64,000 nt of DNA, taken from positions 62,001 to 126,000 of the forward strand of contig NZ_JARXWI010000006.1 in the NCBI RefSeq assembly GCF_029893085.1. Reading direction: 5' to 3'. The notes beneath the pieces are model-generated. The model was not told where the DNA came from. It did no database searches and worked only from the letters and a program-made list of their open reading frames with translations. Origin of the DNA: Parabacteroides sp. PFB2-10 (GTDB lineage: Bacteria; Bacteroidota; Bacteroidia; Bacteroidales; Tannerellaceae). Made by a program: the position numbers and the translations under genes. Positions 43,496 to 51,386 of the stretch are shown here, one piece after another; positions within the stretch are counted from its first letter, which is position 1, and the number at the start of each line of letters is the position of its first letter.

Positions 43496-43948
43496 ATGAA
43501 CAATTCTTTTAACGCTTGTGAGGTGAAACTCACTTACAGCAACAAAGTCAAGGCAGCAGACAGGGTGAAAATAAGAATGTCCAAAGACACCTATGATTTT
43601 CTGCAGAAAGTCTATGATCCCAATACGATGGATCATCATGAATCTTTTAAGGTTCTCCTTCTAAATCGTGCAGGAGAAGTTTTAGGAGTGCATTCTATTT
43701 CAGAGGGTGGCATTACTGGTACTATTGTGGATATTCGCTTAATCATGCAATCTGCAATCCTCGCAAATGCGTCTGCTATTATTTTGAGCCATAATCACCC
43801 TTCTGGAAATCTTTGTTCCAGCATTGAAGACAATGATATGACTTTAAGAATAAAGAAGGCTTGTGAAGTGATGGGCATAAGCCTACTGGATCATCTTATT
43901 CTTACGACAGCAGGATACTACTCTTATGCAGATGAAGGGATGATTTAA
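43496..43948 (+). CDS. RadC-family JAB-domain protein
   Basis: The 150-aa product has the JAB/MPN metalloprotease-type motif of RadC proteins: VHSISEGGITGTIVDIRLIM, then SHNHPSGN near residues 99-106 with the H-x-H pair, and ED near residues 112-113. The usual PS after the HNHPSG motif is SS here. DHLILTTAGYYSYADEGMI forms the normal C-terminus. It is short because the N-terminal UPF0758 helix-hairpin-helix region is absent, which is typical of copies on mobile elements. The function of these copies is unknown, although they are frequent in integrative elements and defence regions. Confidence 0.9.
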   Translation: MNNSFNACEVKLTYSNKVKAADRVKIRMSKDTYDFLQKVYDPNTMDHHESFKVLLLNRAGEVLGVHSISEGGITGTIVDIRLIMQSAILANASAIILSHNHPSGNLCSSIEDNDMTLRIKKACEVMGISLLDHLILTTAGYYSYADEGMI

Positions 43949-43993
43949 AATAGCTTCTTCACTCTGATACGAACATTATAAAACACTTTTTGT

Positions 43994-44001
43994 TATATTT
44001 G
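43994..44001 (+). promoter_or_regulatory. -7 box upstream of the nested hairpin region
   Basis: TATATTTG fits TAnnTTTG. No coding start follows for 300 bp; instead, a hairpin-rich stretch begins a few bases downstream. Confidence 0.45.
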
Positions 44002-44006
44002 CAGTA

Positions 44007-44235
44007 CACCACATCCATAGAGATGGAGAGGTGGGGTACTTATTAAACACGAAAGCGTTAAACGACATTATCCTTGCTCAGAAAATCGCCAGTTTTCAGA
44101 ACAACTCAGGGATAGAGGAATTGACGCTCACGTTGCATTATGCATACTTCTCATTTGAGGATTATCATAAATGGACGTGAGCTGATTCCTGCTATTTGAG
44201 TTGGGGTTTCTGGCGATACCTTTGAGCAGATAGTT
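44007..44235 (+). ncRNA. Candidate structured RNA: long nested hairpin in the element
   Basis: A short 5' hairpin (CCACATCCAT with ATGGAGAGGTGG, about 44009-44036) is followed by a nested inverted repeat from 44075 to 44228. Outer stem: TGCTCA + ATCGCCAG (44075-44092) with CTGGCGAT + TGAGCA (44210-44228). Middle: CAACTCA, ATAG and GGAAT (44102-44121) with ATTCC, CTAT and TGAGTTG (44185-44203). Inner: GCTCACGT (about 44126-44133) with ACGTGAGC (44175-44182). Small loops such as CTCATTTGAG lie at the tip. No open frame covers it and a TATATTTG box precedes it. The structure is seen directly; transcription and function are inferred. It could instead be a DNA hairpin used in transfer or replication. 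Confidence 0.5.
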
Positions 44236-44307
44236 AGGTTTCAGTCTCACGTTTTCATTTTATATAATCGCTTCTGATGAGACAAGGGAAGCATTATCTA
44301 TTCAATC

Positions 44308-44535
44308 ATGAAGTATGTCTTAGCGTTATTTTCCCCAGCACTTATTGCAATCGCTGTACGTATTGTGTTGTTTATACTCTGTTGGTTGTTTGAGCAATTG
44401 GATATAAGCTACTTGTATTATTTGCTCGATTTTGAAGCTTTTATCTGGGATGACTCTTATGGCTATTGGAGCATTGTTATTATTCTCACATTTGTGGCCG
44501 AAATGTATATTTTTAGTGGAGAGTTAGACGATTAA
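44308..44535 (+). CDS. Small two-helix membrane protein
   Basis: The 75-aa product has two predicted transmembrane segments: LALFSPALIAIAVRIVLFIL (residues about 5-24) and YWSIVIILTFVAEMYIF (about 53-69), separated by an acidic/aromatic loop (DFEAFIWDDSYGY). It precedes a lipoprotein gene by 12 bp, so the two may form an envelope pair. No family is recognised. Confidence 0.55.
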   Translation: MKYVLALFSPALIAIAVRIVLFILCWLFEQLDISYLYYLLDFEAFIWDDSYGYWSIVIILTFVAEMYIFSGELDD

Positions 44536-44547
44536 TAAATTGAAAAT

Positions 44548-45276
44548 ATGAAAGCATTATTTATTGCGACACTAATACTCCTTTCTTCTTGCGAATTTAG
44601 AGAATTTAAATCTAAAAAAACGCCGCAAATAGCTGACGAATTAATAGAATCATGCGGTTTCCACTATTCCATTGTTCGAGACAACAAAGGGCGTGCAATC
44701 AGACTCTTAAATGATGATAATGTAATAGCTTCTGTTTCTTATGAAAAAAAACAATTTTCAATAAATTATGGTTACAGTGTTGGTGATTCTGAAACTACGT
44801 ACAAAGTGTCTGGAATATTAAACAAAGATGGATATATTGATTCTGCAAAAGAATACCGATGTAGAAATAGTGTTTTTGAAGAGGAACATTCCTATAAATT
44901 CACCTATAATGATGGATTCCTTCGCGAAGCATTTATAGAAACCCCTGAATGTACATATTACTATAAATTCTATTATCTTTCCAATAAAATTACAATTGAT
45001 TATAGTAGCCATTGTACTGGTTCTATAGGAACAGGAAAATACTACGTCATCCCCCTGACGAATGAACCTAACACTAATGGAGTCATTGATGTACTATCTA
45101 AAGAAATAACTTGTTTTGACGGGATAGCTTATTTTTTAGGGATATTAGGCAAACCTATACCCTACTTGCCCCCATACAAAGAAATCAAAAGAGACTCTAA
45201 AGGAAGAATTCTTGTCACAGAACAGGAGGTGTCTCCAGGAATAATCTATTATTGTGATTATATATATAAAGACTAG
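44548..45276 (+). CDS. Lipoprotein of unknown function
   Basis: The 242-aa product has a short signal with lipobox LLSSC (Cys near residue 15) and should be an outer-membrane-anchored lipoprotein. The mature part has repeating strand-turn units resembling RHS/YD-style or MORN-like text lines (DNKGRAIRLLNDDNVIASVS; KYYVIPLTNEPNTNG; KEIKRDSKGRILVTEQEVSP), as in Bacteroidales lipoproteins of unknown role. It is very AT-rich, like the rest of the element. It follows the small membrane protein by 12 bp. Confidence 0.65.
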   Translation: MKALFIATLILLSSCEFREFKSKKTPQIADELIESCGFHYSIVRDNKGRAIRLLNDDNVIASVSYEKKQFSINYGYSVGDSETTYKVSGILNKDGYIDSAKEYRCRNSVFEEEHSYKFTYNDGFLREAFIETPECTYYYKFYYLSNKITIDYSSHCTGSIGTGKYYVIPLTNEPNTNGVIDVLSKEITCFDGIAYFLGILGKPIPYLPPYKEIKRDSKGRILVTEQEVSPGIIYYCDYIYKD

Positions 45277-45351
45277 TTTTTATATAAAATCTGAATTTGT
45301 CCCATATCTTCCCAAGCCTATCTTAGCTATATAAACATAACAGGGCATTAT

Positions 45352-45495
45352 ATGCGCAAACGACATATAAAACTATTATATTTAATAGCAGATAGCCTTA
45401 CGAAGATATTACCGTTAGCTTTATGGGCAGGCGGGCTTCTGATGCTCTTTCGGACGAGGAAGAGAAGATATAAATTTATTGTTAATTCATCTTGA
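45352..45495 (+). CDS. Possible 47-aa membrane peptide
   Basis: A complete ATG-to-TGA frame encodes MRKRHIKLLYLIADSLTKIL followed by PLALWAGGLLMLFRTRKRRY and seven more residues: a hydrophobic helix flanked by basic ends. It lies between the lipoprotein gene and the right-end arm motifs. Small peptides of this kind are common at element ends, but no family is recognised and expression is unproven. Confidence 0.3.
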   Translation: MRKRHIKLLYLIADSLTKILPLALWAGGLLMLFRTRKRRYKFIVNSS

Positions 45496-45507
45496 TTTAA
45501 CGCTGTC

Positions 45508-45528
45508 AGTTAAACCGCCAGTTAAACC
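45508..45528 (+). other. Candidate integrase arm-type sites, right end
   Basis: AGTTAAACC at 45508-45516 and 45520-45528, with the same 12-bp spacing and strand as at 37450-37470. The pair lies 45 bp inside the right tRNA-Thr copy, mirroring the left end. Confidence 0.55.
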
Positions 45529-45572
45529 AAGCGGATGTTGATGATGGGGATAATTGAGAACGACGATACAAA

Positions 45573-45676
45573 CCGAAATAGCTCAGTTGGTTGCGACGAA
45601 TGCGAAGCATTTGTTGCCGAAGAAGAGCAATTCATTCGTAATGAATAGGTCGCCGGTTCGAGTCCGGCTTTCGGCT
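45573..45676 (+). pseudogene. Degenerate tRNA-Thr copy with a 32-bp insertion in the D-loop
   Basis: CCGAAATAGCTCAGTTGGT (45573-45591) and the sequence from AGAGCAATTC (45624) to TTTCGGCT (45676) match the intact tRNA. Between them, 45592-45623 is an insertion containing GCGACGAATGC-GAA-GCATTTGTTGC (45593-45617), which folds as a hairpin with 9 of 11 pairs. The first acceptor base is A, not G. The anticodon and T arms are unchanged. It cannot form a normal D-arm and is most likely non-functional. Confidence 0.8.
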
Positions 45677-45762
45677 CAGAGAAGAATATCTCACTTCTCG
45701 CATTAAGCCTACGTTTCACAGCGTAGGCTTTTTGTTTTCCTAAACATCTCTTATGTGTTTTT
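45573..45762. repeat. Right attachment-site repeat (attR) of the tRNA-Thr element
   Basis: Matches 37271-37430 through the tRNA body, the terminator hairpin (45705-45734) and a stretch containing CTAAACATCTCTT, then ends. Scattered differences and the D-loop insertion show that the copies are not recent duplicates of each other. Confidence 0.75.
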
Positions 45763-45825
45763 ACTATCACGAACATTCTTAGAGGTTTATTGTTATATTA
45801 CATACCTCATGTTTACAAAGTGGAT

Positions 45826-45901
45826 GGGGAATACACATTGCTAAAGCGTTTATTGCAACTCTTTTCGTTGATCAATCCCGCAAATTTGACTTTTGGCACG
45901 G
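45826..45901 (+). repeat. Leader-like element upstream of the M64 lipoprotein gene
   Basis: This stretch (GGGGA...AAAGCGTTTATTGCAACT...CGCAAATTTGACTTTTGGCACGG) aligns with 51106-51180 at roughly two thirds identity by eye. Here the -7 box that precedes the other copy is not preserved. It lies 48 bp before the start codon. Confidence 0.5.
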
Positions 45902-45948
45902 AAAGGTAACTGTAAATGTTCACTTCTGATTAAATAAAATAATTCAAT

Positions 45949-48792
45949 ATGGAAACTAAATTTACAAACTACCACCTTCATTTGTTTAAAAAAATAATCG
46001 TATTACTGGTTGCCTTATTACCTCTCTATTCTTGTTCTGAAGACAAGGGGACAGAGCTCGAAGTCGATCATAAAATAGAAATATCCGAAGAGTTTCTAAC
46101 ACCTGTTTTTTTAGAATCGTCAGGTAGTAAAGTCGTTGAATTTACGTCGTCAGGAGATTGGTCTCTTTCTTTTGCAAACACCAGAGCAGAGTCCTGGATA
46201 TCCGCACATCCAATGAATGGTGGACGTGGGAAAAATCAGATCACAATAAGTGTTGATAAAAATGACACCTACGATGAGAGAAATGCAACACTACATATCA
46301 TATCAGGAACAGAGAAACAGGTAATATCTATCACTCAAAAACAGAAAGATGCATTACTACTTGAATCATCAGTAATTGACTTATCTTCTGAAGGAGGAGC
46401 TTTTAGTATTGAAGTTAATACAAATGTATCATTTCAAATAGAAGTGAAATCGGATTGGATTAAAGAAAAGGGAAATTCAACAAAAGCATTAAGCGATAAA
46501 ACCTTGACTTTTGTTGCAGAAAAAAATGAAACAGGAGACAAACGTGAAGGAGAGATCATCCTTAAGAGTGGTGATCTTCGAGAGACAATCAAGGTATTTC
46601 AGAGTTTTGATAAATTTATCACTATATCACAGAATGAATACCTTCTATTCGGCAATGATACTGTCATTCAAATAGAATTGAAAAGGTCTGTAGACTACAA
46701 GGTTAAATCGCCTGATGTAGACTGGATAAAGGAGGTTTCAACTCGCTCCATTTCGACCCATACCCATTTTTATGAAATAGAATCCAATGAAAGTGATGAA
46801 AATAGAGAGGCGGAGATCGTTTTCTTTAATGAAGAATATAATTTGTACGATACGGTATTCGTGTGTCAATTGTTTAAAGAAGCCATCGTGCTGTCTCATA
46901 GTCATTACGAAATTGACCATGAGGGAACAATTATCGAATTACCAATATCTTCCAATAACAAGTTCACTATTCAAGCAACAGTTGATTGGATAAATCATAT
47001 AGAAACAAAAAGTCTTACAGACTATAACTTGCGTTTTGAAATAAAGGAAAATATAGGTAAATCTGATCGTGAAGGATTTATTGTGTTTAGATCGCAAAAC
47101 AGTACAATAGAACAGAGTGTCCAAATAAAGCAAAAAGGGTTAACGGCGTATGATGAAATAGAAAGGCAGATCTTAGTTGAGTTTTACGAGAAAACCAATG
47201 GCAAAAATTGGATAAACAAGAAGAATTGGTGTAGTGATAAACCGTTGAGTGAATGGTATGGCATAACGGTGCAAGATGGACGTGTGATAACAATATGTTT
47301 GCCCAACAACAACTTGATAGGAAGTTTGCCGGAATCTTTTTCGAAATTATCTAAATTAAAACGCATAGAATTGAACAATAACAAACTGAGCGGGAGATTT
47401 TTCGATACACTTATAAAAATGACTGACATAGAGTGGGTTGTTGTTAGTCATAATAATTTTACGGGATCAATTCCTGCAGAAATCAATCAACTAACACGAC
47501 TGCTGGTGTTAGCAGCGTGGCACAATTCGTTTACTGGACACCTGCCCGATGAAATCACAGAGCTAAAGAATTTAGATACGTTGCAATTGGGGAATCATGA
47601 TGAAAATGGTGATTATCCTAAAAACAAACTAGAAGGAGAAATACCTAAAAATATTGGTGCGTTAAAAAAATTATCAACCTTAGATTTAGCAAACAATAAT
47701 TTTACAGGGACTTTACCTATTTCCTTAAGTCAAATGGATGGTCTATATAATATCTATTTACAAGGTAATCGTCTAAGCGGAAACATATCTTCTGAAATAG
47801 TAAGATCGATGCCTTGGAAATTATATTGGACTCCTTCTATTTCGGTTATTCCACAGCAGGAGGGTTATACGTTGACTGTTGAGCATTACATCTCTACTGA
47901 TTACTCGAAAGATGGCGAGGTGAAGCAATTGCATAAAGCAACGAAAGGGAATGGGATTGATATCGTTATTTTAGGAGATGCTTTTGTTGACAAAGAGATC
48001 GAAGATGGCACTTATGCTAAAGCAATGGAAAAGGCTATGGAATTCTTCTTCGCTGTAGAACCAATAGCCTCCTTTAAAGAATATTTCAATATATATTCAG
48101 TAACAGCTGTTTCTAAAAATGACGGAATTGAAGGATCTTCCTCAACTGCATTTGGGACAAAATATGATCCCGCAACGGATTTAGCTCCACATATTACTGA
48201 TCATGATGCTTGTAAAAGATATGCCAGTATGGTTGAAAACAGCAAGCATAGGCTTATTATGGTGATTGTAAATACTGTCATAGGTGGGGGAACTTGTTCT
48301 ATCTCAACAGATATTTCTATTTCATGTAGTCCTTTGCCTATCATTGATGATAGAGGAATGTATAGATATCAAAACCTATTATACCATGAAGCAATTGGGC
48401 ATGGTTTTGCAATGATGCATGATGAATATTATTATAATGCTATGCCAATGCCGGATTATATGATAGATAATTTTGAAAATGCTCAAAAAAGAGGACTGTA
48501 TTTAAATATCTCAACAACAAATAATCCAGATGAAGTTCCTTGGAGTTATTTTCTTAATAATCCACTATACGAAAAAGAAGAATTAGGCGTATTTGAAGGA
48601 GCTGTCTACAAAGAAGGAGTATACAAATCTAGTCTTGAAAGCCTTATGGGACCAAATAATAGTAATAACCGTTGGTGGAATGAGTTCAATGGGCCTCAGA
48701 GGAATCTCATTTTTAAAAGAATTATGGAATTAGCAGGTGAAGAATATTCCATTGAGAAGTTTGCAAAATATGATACGATCAATTTGAGATAA
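45949..48792 (+). CDS. BACON / LRR / M64-peptidase surface lipoprotein
   Basis: This 947-aa protein has a lipoprotein signal with lipobox LYSC (Cys 29). It continues with about four BACON-type domains (residues 40-395; for example SSGDWSLSFANTRAESWISA and NKFTIQATVDWINHIETKSL), a leucine-rich-repeat block (about residues 400-620; LKRIELNNNKLSGRF, LSTLDLANNNFTGTL), and a C-terminal metallopeptidase with HEAIGHGFAMMHDEYY near residues 813-828. HExxGHxxxxxxDE is the zinc site of M64 (IgA-peptidase-type) enzymes. The block before it (GNGIDIVILGDAFVDKEIED) is the normal M64 start. BACON and LRR regions probably bind host glycoprotein or other ligands. The substrate is unknown. Confidence 0.9.
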   Translation: METKFTNYHLHLFKKIIVLLVALLPLYSCSEDKGTELEVDHKIEISEEFLTPVFLESSGSKVVEFTSSGDWSLSFANTRAESWISAHPMNGGRGKNQITISVDKNDTYDERNATLHIISGTEKQVISITQKQKDALLLESSVIDLSSEGGAFSIEVNTNVSFQIEVKSDWIKEKGNSTKALSDKTLTFVAEKNETGDKREGEIILKSGDLRETIKVFQSFDKFITISQNEYLLFGNDTVIQIELKRSVDYKVKSPDVDWIKEVSTRSISTHTHFYEIESNESDENREAEIVFFNEEYNLYDTVFVCQLFKEAIVLSHSHYEIDHEGTIIELPISSNNKFTIQATVDWINHIETKSLTDYNLRFEIKENIGKSDREGFIVFRSQNSTIEQSVQIKQKGLTAYDEIERQILVEFYEKTNGKNWINKKNWCSDKPLSEWYGITVQDGRVITICLPNNNLIGSLPESFSKLSKLKRIELNNNKLSGRFFDTLIKMTDIEWVVVSHNNFTGSIPAEINQLTRLLVLAAWHNSFTGHLPDEITELKNLDTLQLGNHDENGDYPKNKLEGEIPKNIGALKKLSTLDLANNNFTGTLPISLSQMDGLYNIYLQGNRLSGNISSEIVRSMPWKLYWTPSISVIPQQEGYTLTVEHYISTDYSKDGEVKQLHKATKGNGIDIVILGDAFVDKEIEDGTYAKAMEKAMEFFFAVEPIASFKEYFNIYSVTAVSKNDGIEGSSSTAFGTKYDPATDLAPHITDHDACKRYASMVENSKHRLIMVIVNTVIGGGTCSISTDISISCSPLPIIDDRGMYRYQNLLYHEAIGHGFAMMHDEYYYNAMPMPDYMIDNFENAQKRGLYLNISTTNNPDEVPWSYFLNNPLYEKEELGVFEGAVYKEGVYKSSLESLMGPNNSNNRWWNEFNGPQRNLIFKRIMELAGEEYSIEKFAKYDTINLR

Positions 48793-48800
48793 CGTCAGGC

Positions 48801-48841
48801 GGAGTTGGCTTGGACTGATGTGATAGTTGCGAGCCAACTCC
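48801..48841 (+). terminator. Inverted repeat after the M64 gene
   Basis: GGAGTTGGCT (48801-48810) pairs perfectly with AGCCAACTCC (48832-48841). No clear T-run follows, so termination is likely but not certain. Confidence 0.5.
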
Positions 48842-49198
48842 ATATACTTCATAAAAAATCTCTTGATGTGACTCTCTTAGTCACCCCAAAATTTAAGGAA
48901 ATATCGTTCGTTTACCGAAAGGGGGCAATTTGACATTTTGATATTTTGGTAGGAGTTTGCGCGCAAAAAGGTAGGGGTTTGCGAATAAACTCCCGGGAGT
49001 TAGTATTTGTTAACATTTGAAGTGTAAGCAAACCACCCTCATTTTAACTAAAAACCATCCCTTGTTGCTTACACCTCGTTTTCTCATTTGAGCCGTAAAA
49101 GGGAGTCTCTCAAAATAAGTTTTGCGGAAAATGGTATATTTGCTGTCAATTTCTATAATTCAAGTCATAGGGGGTAATCATTGTCAAAGTAGTAGATC
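48842..49198. other. Spacer upstream of the second TPR/AraC regulator
   Basis: There is no gene. A perfect 10-bp inverted repeat GTGTAAGCAA/TTGCTTACAC lies at 49022-49031 and 49065-49074. CAAAATAAGTTTTGCGGAAA at 49111-49130 recurs with one extra T at 54086-54106. TATATTTG at 49135-49142 is a likely -7 box, 57 bp before the ATG. The inverted repeat could be an operator. Confidence 0.5.
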
Positions 49199-50938
49199 AT
49201 GAAAATATTTAGTAAGTTGGCTGTTGGGATAGTCTGTGTTTTGTGTTTTTCGTTTGCAGGGAAAGCTGAGGCTGAGCATCGTTACTCTCACCTGGAGGGA
49301 AAGGAACGCTTAGATTCCTTGTTGTATTTTGTTGATAAAAATCTTTTCAGTGATTCCCCGACTGCATTTCATTATATAAATATCTTGGAAAAAGAGGCCA
49401 GGCAGCAGGACAATGTGACTATGATTGCCTATGCGCTTGTCCGTAGAGCCAGCTATCATTCCCTTCAATACGATACGGATAGCATTTTTGAATCAACACG
49501 TGTGGCGGAAGGGTATCTGCGGGAACATAAGAATTATAACGATCTGTTTGTTATTCAGTTGAACCTCCTCAATAGATTGCTTTATAAGGGTGAATATGCC
49601 CAGGCGATAAGAAGGGGGAGAGCCATGTATGAAGAGGCTAAGGAGATTGGTAACTACACCTATTTAGCACAGGCTTGCACCGGAATAGGTGTTGTTAATA
49701 AATTGATGGGGTTCGGTGAAGAAGCATTAATACAGTTTAAAGAAGCGTTGAGGTATCTTCAGATGGGTGACAAACCGGCAAACCAATCCTATATGGATTT
49801 ATGTCGTCAGATAGCGGGTATTTATAGTTCCATGCATATTGTGCCTGATAGCGCTTTGGTTTATGCTGATCTGTTGCGTGCAAAATGTGAAAGCCTCCCT
49901 CAGGCAACTGCTAAGCTTTACGGTGATCATTATAATTTTTTTGCTGCCCATTATGCTGCCCGTGCCTACTTAGGGAAAGGAGAGCCAGAGAAGGCTTTGC
50001 TCTACCTTACGCGGATAGACTCGCTCTACCTGGCGGGAAGGTCTACGGGCGACTACAAAGAGGCAAGAGACCGACTCAAACATGACTATTATGCTACTAT
50101 AGGAGACTATACGAACGCATTACCTTATATTAATGCGGTAATTGATTTTCAGAAAGCAAATAATTTTTTTCATGCCGACCGATATAATGATCAGGCAAAA
50201 ACACTCTTTATGTTAGGTCGAAAGGATGAAGCGCTTGAAATCTATGTCGATCTGCATGAACGCTTGTGGAAAGAGAGAATCGATGACTATAACACACAGG
50301 TTGCCCAATTGCGTATCTTTTACGAATTGGATAAAATGGAGTTGCAAATGCAAAAAGACAAGTTGCAGATAAAGGTGACTAATAACAGATTGATGTTTTT
50401 TATAACCGCAAGCTTGCTACTGGCTGTAATAACGCTATTGGTGTTGTTTAATATGCGACGTATGCGAAAAAAGAATATAGGTTTAGTGCAACGCATACGG
50501 GAACAAGACCGGTTGAAAGCAGAGAATGAAAGACTGAATGAAGAGCTGGAAAAAAACCGCCTCACCATCCCGAGCAACGAGCAGGCGGAGCAGGATGATT
50601 TAATGCTGAAACTGAAAACGATGCTGCGGGAGAATCCCCTTTATACCGATCCGTCTGTCAACCGGAAGGCTTTGGCTGATATGTTGGGCACAAATGAAAA
50701 CTACCTGCGCACGGCGATCAAAGAAAAACTTGATCTGACCGTGAATGAATATATCAATGAGCTGCGTTTAGACCATGCGAAAAAGTTATTGGCCTATTCG
50801 CCGGAGGAATACACCATCGAAGATATAGCGCTTGCCTCCGGCTTTGGAACGCGAAGCACCTTTCACCGACAGTTCCGTAAAAAATATGAACTATCGCCGG
50901 ATGAGTACCGGAAAATTATCAGAAAAGAAACGGTGTAA
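49199..50938 (+). CDS. TPR / membrane / AraC-type HTH hybrid regulator, copy 2
   Basis: The 579-aa product has the same layout as the gene at 25411: signal peptide (FSKLAVGIVCVLCFSFAGKA), TPR repeats (about residues 35-380), one transmembrane helix (LMFFITASLLLAVITLLVLF near residue 400), a coiled coil (RLKAENERLNEELEKN) and an AraC-type double HTH (VNEYINELRLDHAKKLLAYS; IEDIALASGFGTRSTFHRQF). The shared HLEGKERLDSL near the N-terminus marks it as a paralogue. It probably senses an envelope signal and controls nearby surface-protein genes, such as those at 45949 or 51387; the target is inference. Confidence 0.87.
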   Translation: MKIFSKLAVGIVCVLCFSFAGKAEAEHRYSHLEGKERLDSLLYFVDKNLFSDSPTAFHYINILEKEARQQDNVTMIAYALVRRASYHSLQYDTDSIFESTRVAEGYLREHKNYNDLFVIQLNLLNRLLYKGEYAQAIRRGRAMYEEAKEIGNYTYLAQACTGIGVVNKLMGFGEEALIQFKEALRYLQMGDKPANQSYMDLCRQIAGIYSSMHIVPDSALVYADLLRAKCESLPQATAKLYGDHYNFFAAHYAARAYLGKGEPEKALLYLTRIDSLYLAGRSTGDYKEARDRLKHDYYATIGDYTNALPYINAVIDFQKANNFFHADRYNDQAKTLFMLGRKDEALEIYVDLHERLWKERIDDYNTQVAQLRIFYELDKMELQMQKDKLQIKVTNNRLMFFITASLLLAVITLLVLFNMRRMRKKNIGLVQRIREQDRLKAENERLNEELEKNRLTIPSNEQAEQDDLMLKLKTMLRENPLYTDPSVNRKALADMLGTNENYLRTAIKEKLDLTVNEYINELRLDHAKKLLAYSPEEYTIEDIALASGFGTRSTFHRQFRKKYELSPDEYRKIIRKETV

Positions 50939-51059
50939 TAAGCTGAAATTCAATATCTGTATTCGGTTTTCCTGATTTGCGACACATTTTCTCCAAATGT
51001 GCGACACCCTGTTGCGCCCTTGCGTTTACCTTCGTCTTATCGTTAAAAAGAACATCGAA

Positions 51060-51090
51060 CTTGATAACTATACGCTTTTTCGTATATTTG
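51060..51090 (+). promoter_or_regulatory. Promoter of the RNA/leader upstream of the LRR gene
   Basis: CTTG at 51060-51063, 19 bases, TATATTTG at 51083-51090; only the first -33 base departs from TTTG-N19-TAnnTTTG. Initiation is expected near 51097. Confidence 0.65.
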
Positions 51091-51096
51091 TATATC

Positions 51097-51335
51097 TGTC
51101 CGCAAGGGGAGATACATATTAGAAAAGCGTTATTGAAACTATCTTCATCAATCAAACTTCGCAACTTTGAAACGGTACGAGGATGGTAGCAACAACGCTC
51201 ACGCGTTTGGTGTATGCAGCCCTTTTAGAGGATTGTTATATAAAAAATGGCGTGGGCGACTGTTGCTTATCCGTACCAAGGCATTGCGAAGGCCTGATTG
51301 ATGGATAAGCGTAAATACAGTTCCCACGCTTTTTT
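51097..51335 (+). ncRNA. Candidate RNA of about 240 nt with its own promoter and terminator
   Basis: A near-consensus promoter precedes it and a strong terminator ends it. GCGTGGG (51250-51256), ACTGT (51259-51263) and GCTTATCC (51265-51272) pair in order with GGATAAGC (51303-51310), ACAGT (51317-51321) and CCCACGC (51323-51329), followed by TTTTTT: 20 pairs in one arm. No open frame covers it. It ends 52 bp before the LRR lipoprotein ATG, so it is either a free small RNA or an attenuating leader. Its 5' part is related to 45826-45901. It might belong to a described Bacteroidales RNA class, which I cannot check. Confidence 0.55.
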
Positions 51336-51386
51336 ATGTTTAATGGCCAACCATTAGGGAACGGGGGAGGCGCAAAAGGAAAAATA

